From Nannochloropsis salina CCMP1776 (lineage: Eukaryota; Sar; Eustigmatophyceae; Eustigmatales; Monodopsidaceae), in NCBI GenBank assembly GCA_004565275.1, contig SDOX01000128.1:839-64838 (forward strand): a stretch of DNA of 64,000 nucleotides. Direction: 5' to 3'. Made by a program: the position numbers and the translations under genes. Below, in pieces: positions 57,042 to 64,000 of the stretch; position 1 is the first letter of the stretch; each line of letters starts with the position of its first letter. The notes under the pieces were generated by a model, which saw only the letters and a program-made list of their open reading frames with translations, did not search any database and was not told the origin of the DNA.

Positions 57042-58528
57042 ATGGCTTCTCACGCAGAAGGTATTTGTCTGCATGTCATTTCTCTCTTTATCACCACTCT
57101 AGCCTTTCATGACTCTCGAAATCACAGTTGCTCGCGACAAAATAGAGGCTCCTTGATTTCGCCTCTGTGCCCCCTGTGTTCTATCCCTAAGGAAAGCTAC
57201 GGTCCCGTGTACCGTTCTTATTTTCTACATCCTCACACCGGATGACGTGCTAACCTATCTCGTACGCAGAGGACGCCGTCGAGCGCACCCTCTGCCAGAT
57301 CCGATCAGTGCATGTGTTCAAGATCCCCCCTCGAACGAGCGCAGGAGGGTACCGAGCGTCTGACTGGAAAGACGAGGTGTGGCAAGGTGCTGTTAAGATT
57401 GTTCAAAAAGGACTGGACGCTGCGATCGTTCTAACGGATCCCAAGACTGGTAAGGACGCCGTGGTTTGTCTTTCGTTTTGCTTTTGCCGCTGTCTTATAT
57501 TCCTCTCGGCCTCCCGTGTTTCTTAGTCCGTGACTCTTTGATTTTTCTCCTCCACTCCCGTGCTTTCCATTTTTTTCAAGATGTCGGAAGGCGCTCGAAG
57601 AATGATGTATTAAGCGTGCATAATTTTGTATTTGATTTTTGCTACCTTTCCCCCCTCGTACGTGTCAGGCTCTCTCTTTGCCATGTCGCCTATCAAAGAG
57701 GGTTCCGTGGAACGTTGCGTAGATTCGAGCCGTTACTTTGTTCTGAAGGTTCAAAACGCTGCGGGCAAGCATGCCTTCATCGGTGTCGCTTTCGATGAAC
57801 GGGAGCAAGCCTTCGATTTCAACGTGGCGATCCAGGAGTACGAGAAAGATAAAGAGCGGGAAGAGCGGCTGAGGACAGGCGTAGGCGCGGGCGGAGTGGA
57901 TTCCATGGAAGCCGGCATCCCAAAGCGAGACTTAAGTCTGAAGGAGGGCGAGAAGATCTCGATCAAGCTACCGACACGCCAAGGCGGGGAGCGGAGGCCA
58001 CGCGGAATCGGGAAAGAGTCCAGCGGGAACGGCGTGCTACCGCCCCCTCCAGGGTCCTGTCGGGGGGGAGGAGGGTTGCTGGCACCACCACCCTCGACGG
58101 GTTCGGGGGGGGGAAAAGTGTATGGAGGGGCTGCGGCACATGACGATTTTTTCCGCGGCACGGGGAGCCTAATGGCGGGCCCGCCCTCGGGGAAAGAGGA
58201 CGGCATCGAGTCCCCCGGGCCGCAGCCATCCGTTTCCGCCCATCGGGCTCCTGCCACGCCCGCGCCGTCGGGTTTCCCCGATGACTTTGGAGGCTTTTTG
58301 GCCCCCAGCAACCCGCCTTCCTCCTCCCCCTCCCCCGCCGCAACCCCCTTTCCCACCGCCTTTCCTATTCCTCGCGCCCCGGTCTCGGGCCACGGCGCGG
58401 GGACGTCCTGCCCCTTCGACGGTCTCAGTGGCCTGGGTGACGACTTGCCCTCTCAATCGGCCCCGTGGGGCGCCAAGAGTAACACTTCCAACAGCGATCC
58501 TTTTGCGGAACTGCTGCCGTTCAAGTAA
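57042..58528 (+). CDS. NECAP: NECAP, clathrin-coat adaptor-ear-binding protein
   Basis: Endocytic accessory protein that binds the AP-2 complex and clathrin-coated vesicles. Three exons, 57042-57060 (19 bases including the ATG), 57270-57449 and 57669-58528, total 353 codons with phases 1 and 1. The N-terminal PH-like NECAP domain: VERTLCQIRSVHVFKIPPRT, AGGYRASDWKDEVWQG, LTDPKTGSLFAMSPI, CVDSSRYFVLKVQNAAGKHA and FIGVAFDEREQAFDFNVAIQ. The following LKEGEKISIKLP is also typical. The C-terminal half is Gly/Pro/Ser-rich and carries DDFGGF and DPFAELLPF, short DxF/DPF motifs of the kind that bind adaptor ears. Confidence 0.92.
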
Positions 58529-58832
58529 GGGAGGGGTTTTCAACCGGCGAGCGGCAAAGAAGAGAAAGCTAGCGGCAGTACACGACCACGACATGCCGGA
58601 GGCTGGCGGCGGTGTTTACATCCTGTGTGTCATTAATGTGAATGCTTTGTTTATTAAGATTACGGTGCTGTATGTTGTTTGGCCATGGAAGGCGATGGAA
58701 TTGAAAAGCTTAGGAAAAGACCGTGTCTCTCGCGTCACGAGTTAGGGATGAGGGCATGCTGTACAAGAATGTGGGAGTACGTAAATACACGACAAAGGTA
58801 GCGCTGACATTGTCTGTCATGTGACATTTTAT
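58529..58832. other. Short gap between converging genes
   Basis: About 300 bases, 3' ends of NECAP (+) and the sirtuin (-). Nothing recognised. Confidence 0.5.
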
Positions 58833-59780
58833 TTAATTCTTTCGAGGGGGTCTAGTATTTGTCGTCTTTCCCGCCCAGTCCTGTACCAATCCGGTAACCT
58901 CCTCTTCCACGCCCAGCAATACCGGCAAGACTTCGCCGGCTTTTCCCTGGAATGCCAGCCTGCAAATATTGGAATGATCCGTCGGGTCCAAGTTAACCTC
59001 CACCACAGGTTTCCCTGCCTCTGCGACCAAGGGGGCAAAGGATGCCGCAGGGTAGACGACGGAGCTGGTGCCCACCACCAGGAGGAGGTCGCACGCATTC
59101 AAAAGCTCGTAGGCGCCCGTAAGGACCCGAGGGTCCAGCCCTTCGTTGAACCATACTACTGCAGGCCTCAATAGCTTCTGTCCGTTCCTGGTGTGTGGGA
59201 GTGCGGACGTGGGAATGTCCGAGCTGCGGACGACGGGGTCGGGCTGACATTTCCCGGCGAAGCAGGGCGCCACAGGCATCGACCGGTCTTCCCAAACTTT
59301 TACCCCATCTTCGACAAAACCGGGTTCGTCAACCGCCTTAAGAAGCCATAAAGATCCATGAAGTTCAACAACATCCGTGCTCCCGGCGGCTTGGTGCAAT
59401 CGATCAATGTTTTGCGTAATGACATCCATTCGCTTCCCCTGCAACGTCAATTTCCGTTGAAGAGCGGCTAAGGCAAAATGTCCGACATTGGGCTGGCACT
59501 TTGCTACCACTTCGCGACGGTAGTGATAAAATTCCCAAACGAGTGAAGGGTTCTTCCGAAACGCGTCGGGAGTCGCCAATTCTTGCGCCTCATATGTCCG
59601 CCATAGCCCTCCACCGCCGCGAAATGTAGGTATACCACTCTCCGCACTTATGCCGGCTCCTGTTAGTATCACGATATGCCTGGCTGAGGCCAGCAGTTTT
59701 TGGAATGTAGCAACTCCTTTCATGTGGTCTGCTAAATTTTCACCATTCTCTTGGACGGAGAGGATGCCTGAGCTTTGCAT
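58833..59780 (-). CDS. Sirtuin, SIRT5-like (class III), zinc cysteines absent
   Basis: NAD-dependent protein deacylase. Single exon, 315 residues from the ATG at 59780; the longer open frame begins with GTG and has a stop just before it. NAD-binding motifs are intact: ILTGAGISAESGIPTFRG (residues 38-55), TQNIDRLHQAAG (122-133), catalytic His141 in VELHGSL, VGTSSVVYPAA. WEFYHYRREV carries Tyr85 and Arg88, the pair that makes SIRT5-type enzymes prefer succinyl and malonyl lysine. Odd: the four cysteines of the sirtuin zinc module are missing. Where CxxC should follow HGSL the sequence is LLKAVDEP, and before LLRPAVVWF it is LPHTRNGQK. Cys162 and Cys168 (APCFAGKC) are at other places. The domain may be held together without zinc. 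No clear targeting peptide. Confidence 0.9.
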   Translation of the reverse strand: MQSSGILSVQENGENLADHMKGVATFQKLLASARHIVILTGAGISAESGIPTFRGGGGLWRTYEAQELATPDAFRKNPSLVWEFYHYRREVVAKCQPNVGHFALAALQRKLTLQGKRMDVITQNIDRLHQAAGSTDVVELHGSLWLLKAVDEPGFVEDGVKVWEDRSMPVAPCFAGKCQPDPVVRSSDIPTSALPHTRNGQKLLRPAVVWFNEGLDPRVLTGAYELLNACDLLLVVGTSSVVYPAASFAPLVAEAGKPVVEVNLDPTDHSNICRLAFQGKAGEVLPVLLGVEEEVTGLVQDWAGKTTNTRPPRKN

Positions 59781-60431
59781 GAAAGCCCTAGTAAAGCCAG
59801 TAGCACAGCTTGTGGAGGAACGTTCTCCGGAACGATGAATTGTGAATACCACGGCAGACTTTTAACATGAGAAATATCTGCAGTGTGGGTAAAAAATGGC
59901 GTAAATTTAGATCAAACTTTCAGTCGGTGGAAAGGAGCTGAAGATGCGGATGCCTTAGTGACGCTCCACAGTTCTAAACCGCTCTAAACGGAAATTTGAA
60001 AAATCTGAAAAGCACGTTTAAAAAATACTTCGCCTGGTTGGACAACTTGTTCAGTTGACGGGTGTTGACCGCATGGATAAGGCATATAAATATAATTTTT
60101 AATTTCAATTTTGATTTCAAAGGTGCCTTTTAATGCATCGATGACTCCTCAGACAAACTGATCCTGTCTTCAAATGGAAGCAATCGTTTGCCCACTGGGG
60201 ATGTATGTGATCAACGACGGCCTTCCCAGCGCTTCCTTTATAAAAATGTATAAAAGTGAAAACACATAGAAAAGTCGCCGCCTTGTTAATCTTTAAGATA
60301 AGGTCACGTAGATACCTATAGGCGCTTTTAATGCCTCCAACGACATCAATTTGTCGAACTGATTTCACCTCAATGCTTAGTTCAGACTACTCTTCCGATC
60401 GATCTAATTTCTCATGTAATCTAGGGCAATC
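59781..60431. other. Intergenic, AT-rich
   Basis: About 650 bases between divergent starts; low GC for this window; no element recognised. Confidence 0.5.
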
Positions 60432-61956
60432 ATGGAGAACATAGAGCCGCATAAAACTACAGTACACGCAGTGGTTTTAATCTTTGTTGTAGCTTACGCG
60501 CTACTACTCAGAGAAATCATAAAAGCCGTGGATTTTGCGGTAAAGATGATTGCACTGAAGCTGGTACGTCAATGGCCTACGCCATACCCTTTAATGCATA
60601 AACATTCATCAGAAGATTTAATTGCCCTCTGTTTATTGTCTGAAGGACCCTTTTTCGGAGGCATCATTGGCGTTCGGGAAGCAGCTGCAAGTGCCGCGTT
60701 TGCAACCGCAGCAACTACAGCAAGAAGAGAAGCCCTCTCCGTCGCATCCTGTGAAGGCCAGACCCAAACTCTCAACGAGGATAGTGCTTCCCGAGAGGTG
60801 CCCCTCCGCGATTGTCCAGAAGTGTAGAAGAAAGAAGAGCACTGTCAAGATTCCGCATCAGCGTGGTTGTAAGGTATCGTCGGTGCGTCACGTGCGCAAA
60901 GACATAGTAAGTAAGTCTCGTCCACGTGCTCCGAAAGTGGAAGCGGCGACAGAAAAGGTTGTAGACCGCGCGATTCCTCTTCAGAAACAAGAAGACTTAC
61001 CTAAGATGCTTGTTAGCAAGAAAACCCTGGACATGATTGCCTTGCTTTTGGACGACGTCTATGGCCGGGAATACGGCTCCGCGGTCGTGCGATCGTTGCC
61101 CGCTGGTCTCAAATATCATTGCTGGCTTTTGAAGTTTACCAAGGGTCTCATTAAGGCTGAGGACAAACGCATCCAAGCCTTAGACGGTAAGCTGCAAGCT
61201 AAGAAAGGGAAAGGGACCCCTCGCGCTCGATTTGTGGTGAGCACTCCTCGATTTTCAAGCTCTCTTCGGCTCGATCTCTCCCCTCGACCGGATAAAACGC
61301 TTCGAGCTCCCAATACTCCCACCATCAAGCACCGCTTCCGCCAACCCAGCTCCCGAGAACGTCTGCGATATTGGTACTACTACCTGTGTTTGCATAAGAT
61401 GGAAGGGAAGTACGCGGCCATGTTGATGGATGCAAAGGGAGAGCCCACCAACCTGGTTCCTAGTGCCAAGCAATCGAGCGAGCCTGCGCAAGCCATGGTA
61501 ACGGGAGCCGGCAGCTCCTGTTCGTCGCCGGTTCCAATGCCATCTCGATTTCAGTGCACCACCCCATTTACAGTGGAAAATTTCACTCCGTGTGAAAGCA
61601 CCGCCACCAGCAGCAGCGAGAACAAGAATGAGCCCATTCACAAGGAGGGCAGGGAGGCCCATTACACCAAGCACAGCAGTGCCGACAGTACTTCGAACAA
61701 CAGGAACACCAACAACAACTATCACAGCAATCACAGCGACAGCAGCAACTCGAGCCACAATATACTTCAACCCAGCAACAGCCATGGCATCGGTGGGAAA
61801 AGCGTGCACGACCGTAATGGAGAAAGAAGGAGCACCCCTGCGTACTGCAAGGGATCGGGAGCTCTCAACAGCTACGCACAGCTACGCTGGCAAAGAGACG
61901 CACTGCAAGGCCGTGGCCAGATCCCACGCTATATGCAGCCGCTAAACCGCGAGTGA
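60432..61956 (+). CDS. Membrane-anchored basic protein, unknown family
   Basis: Unknown family. Two exons, 60432-60563 and 60661-61956, joined CTG/GTACGTC to CGGAG, phase 0, 475 residues. Exon 1 is almost entirely one hydrophobic segment (TTVHAVVLIFVVAYALLLRE) plus a second amphipathic one, so a signal anchor. Exon 2 starts glutamine/proline/lysine-rich, then has two ordered-looking pieces: KKTLDMIALLLDDVYGREYG with VRSLPAGLKYHCWLLKF, and SSRERLRYWYYYLCLHKMEG. The last third is Ser/Asn/His-rich (SNNRNTNNNYHSNHSDSS) and ends ALQGRGQIPRYMQPLNRE. Codon use in exon 2 is less GC-rich than in neighbours. The acceptor lacks a strong CAG; if the splice is wrong, the second part has no early ATG, which supports the join. 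Confidence 0.55.
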
Positions 61957-62239
61957 GGTGAAAGCATGATATCCGGGTAATGGAAGTAAAGGAGGAGGGA
62001 AGGTAATTTCCAGAGGAATTTTAAAGTGAATTATACGTCCTCGATTTTTCATAATGTGAAACGTAAGGATCATTGATGTCAATATAAGAACATTTGTCGG
62101 AGCAGCCCCTTCACGGGTTTGACGTGCGGTGAAAAAATAAGGAAACACTAAGATTAAAATCGGCGGTAACACATTTTTTTGATTTCTGAAGGATAACTCT
62201 CTCTTTTTCTGAATGTTCTCTCTGGACCCCAGGCTACTT

Positions 62240-63874
62240 TCACCGCGGTAAGAAGCGATGCACGGAGGCGTGTTTGTCGTTAATTTTGATGGCGTCTCGT
62301 ACATAACGCGTATTTCGACAGCCCAGCAGGACCGTGCTGACCCCGGCGTGCTCCAGGAGAAATTCGATGGCAAATTCCTGCAACGATTTTTCTGCAGGGA
62401 TGGGACCGAAACCTAAGGTTTTTTCAATTTCTTCCCGGGCGTGGATTCCGCTCAAATAGCTGACAAGGCGCTCACAGGCACGCAAGTATTCCTGCGCCAG
62501 CCTCATGCCTTCCGCGTCGAAGGTCTTGTCGGGCCGAGCCGTCGCCTCCAGGCCGCGCCGAAGCATGGGCAGGACCATCCGGGAGGAGATGCTTTCCCAA
62601 GCAAGGACACTATGGAGGTCTTTCTGGGCCAACGCGGCGTCGATCCCTTCCACTTCCTCTTGGAACAGAGTGTAGCCATCCTTCCCGTGGCCCGACAAAG
62701 CCGTCTTTTGCGCGTCTATGTATTGGAGCAGGGCATCCCTTGCGTGGTCGTACGCAGGACGAGAATCCGGGTACTCCGCAAGACGGAGGCTCATTCGGTC
62801 ATCGAAGGCGTTCAACGGCCGGTTAATCAGGACCGTTAACGACGCGCGCGCCGCCCACTGCACCGCGCGATGGAGCCCCTCCTGTTCAAGCAAATTGGCA
62901 GGGAGCTGGATGGTGCTAAAATGGTGAACCTGGGCCTCTGGAGACACAGCCTTGGCCGCTTCCATCGCCATGGCGGCCAAATGGTCGTAGCGGAGGAAAT
63001 GCGGGTGCTCGGGAGGCAAGGAGAAGGAGTTGGAGGAGATCCCGTAGCTCCGAATCCGTCCCTGTCCCGAGGCGATCTCCCTTTCCAGCGCCTTAAAGGC
63101 CTCCGAGAGACGCCGGTCCATTTCGTCGCGGTGTGTCTGGAGGTCCTCGGCGCTGATGGCACCTGCTTGGGCCGGGACGTTGTGGGTAAGGTAATACTCT
63201 GGGTTGTGGAGGAGGAAGACGTCCAGGGAGGGCATTCCCAAGCGGGCCAAGGACCGGCCGAGCTGGTCTTGGATAAAGTCTGGGTGGATGCAGTGCCCGA
63301 GATAGGAGGCGACCTCCACCGTGTCGGGGGTGCGAACGGTGCCGGCTAGGTAACGATCCATGTTCTGACCTTGGATATATCCTACCTTGCTGACAAGCAG
63401 AATATCCTCCCGTTTAAGTTTTCCTTCCTGCATTAGCTCCCTTACCACCTGGCCAATGCATTCCTCTGCCTCGCCATTACCATAGTTGGCCGAAGTGTCG
63501 ATGACGTTGATACCGTGCAGCAGAGCTTCCCGCAATGACTCTGCCTGCTCCGCATTATTCAAGCCGATGCGGTAGGTGCCATAGCCGATCCGAGAAATTG
63601 GCAAACCGCCACCGGCCATGACAGGATCTGCGGAATTGCCCGCAGGCATCACAGCGCTTGCCGTACAGGTGTTAATGTTGGCGCGAGACTTCGAAGATCC
63701 CTGATTATGCCTTGCTGCTTGTTGTGAGCCCTGGCAGCTATGTGATGGCGGGTTTACAAATCCAAGATCACTTGACGGGTCCGTATTCGTGCCAAAAGCA
63801 ATGGACGTGTCCACACCAAATAGAAAGGCGTGCAGCAGTAAAAGCGGCGGGATAAATCGGGAAAAAAAGGGCAT
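62240..63874 (-). CDS. Aldo-keto reductase, probably plastid
   Basis: NADPH-dependent oxidoreductase of unknown substrate. Single exon, 544 residues. The leader MPFFSRFIPPLLLLHAFLFG ends VDTSIAFGTN, an A-F plastid step. The barrel starts at about residue 90 with LPISRIGYGTYRIG. The catalytic tetrad is visible: Asp126 (NVIDTSANYGNGEAEECIG), Tyr131, Lys163 (LLVSKVGY) and His223 (VFLLHNPEYY). The end of the barrel is GVSTVLLGCRNTRYVRDAI. The protein is about 120 residues longer than usual because of an insert of helices between about 290 and 480. In-frame ATG at 63874 gives the signal peptide. Fourth step of secondary-plastid targeting among genes here. Confidence 0.88.
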   Translation of the reverse strand: MPFFSRFIPPLLLLHAFLFGVDTSIAFGTNTDPSSDLGFVNPPSHSCQGSQQAARHNQGSSKSRANINTCTASAVMPAGNSADPVMAGGGLPISRIGYGTYRIGLNNAEQAESLREALLHGINVIDTSANYGNGEAEECIGQVVRELMQEGKLKREDILLVSKVGYIQGQNMDRYLAGTVRTPDTVEVASYLGHCIHPDFIQDQLGRSLARLGMPSLDVFLLHNPEYYLTHNVPAQAGAISAEDLQTHRDEMDRRLSEAFKALEREIASGQGRIRSYGISSNSFSLPPEHPHFLRYDHLAAMAMEAAKAVSPEAQVHHFSTIQLPANLLEQEGLHRAVQWAARASLTVLINRPLNAFDDRMSLRLAEYPDSRPAYDHARDALLQYIDAQKTALSGHGKDGYTLFQEEVEGIDAALAQKDLHSVLAWESISSRMVLPMLRRGLEATARPDKTFDAEGMRLAQEYLRACERLVSYLSGIHAREEIEKTLGFGPIPAEKSLQEFAIEFLLEHAGVSTVLLGCRNTRYVRDAIKINDKHASVHRFLPR

Positions 63875-64000
63875 TCGTTGTCTTCTTGATGCCTGTCGTG
63901 AAGGGGATTAAATAGGTCCGATGGGCCACTCCAGAGCCAGGGCTCTACCCAAAAAATCCCTCAAGCTCGAGACCTTTCGTGTTTGGACGCACAAGCACGT

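Overview
The window looks like nuclear DNA of a photosynthetic stramenopile, most probably a eustigmatophyte of the Nannochloropsis/Microchloropsis kind. Evidence: spliceosomal introns on both strands; several plastid proteins that begin with a signal peptide ending in an A-F step (the bipartite plastid address of secondary plastids: PsbQ', FNR, NDPK, aldo-keto reductase, PPR protein); a red-lineage PsbQ' protein; a front-end delta-5 desaturase closely resembling oomycete delta-5 enzymes, as expected of an EPA maker; and GGGAGGGA/CCCTCCCT tracts in nearly every intron. The species call is inference. All exon models were read by eye from splice signals, reading phase and homology; most multi-exon models close to an exact number of codons.

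Layout: the left end holds the start of exocyst SEC8 (-), a SET-like protein (+), a cysteine-less glutathione-peroxidase-like plastid protein (-), a lumenal cyclophilin (+), the TFIIH/CAK subunit MAT1 (-), PsbQ' of photosystem II (-) and a delta-5 desaturase (+). At about 15 kb there is a small retroelement fossil. Then come a plastid NDP kinase (+), the PP2A scaffold subunit A (+, with an assembly gap in an intron and an apparent one-base slip), an Obg GTPase (-, eight exons), a charged coiled-coil protein (+), a PPR protein (+), a GH17 beta-1,3-glucanase (-), elongation factor 1B (-, with very short exons), a possible tiny tail-anchored protein (+), a secreted cysteine-containing protein of unknown family (-) and ATG13 (-). 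The right third holds ferredoxin-NADP reductase (-), HisA (-), an unknown type II membrane protein (-), an RMND1/DUF155 protein (-), NECAP (+), a SIRT5-like sirtuin without zinc cysteines (-), an unknown membrane-anchored basic protein (+) and a plastid aldo-keto reductase (-).

There is no operon-like grouping. Photosynthesis and plastid upkeep (PsbQ', FNR, lumenal cyclophilin, Obg, NDPK, AKR, PPR), lipid and glucan metabolism (desaturase, GH17), trafficking (SEC8, NECAP, ATG13) and core information processing (MAT1, EF1B, PP2A) are interleaved on both strands, as in compact algal genomes.

The most unusual signals are: (i) introns with a purine (GGGA)n tract just after the donor and a complementary (TCCC)n tract before the acceptor; (ii) a sirtuin with SIRT5-type substrate residues but none of the four zinc cysteines; (iii) a plastid-targeted GPX fold without its catalytic cysteine; and (iv) three well-formed host genes of no family I recognise (36494-37477, 50807-53627, 60432-61956).
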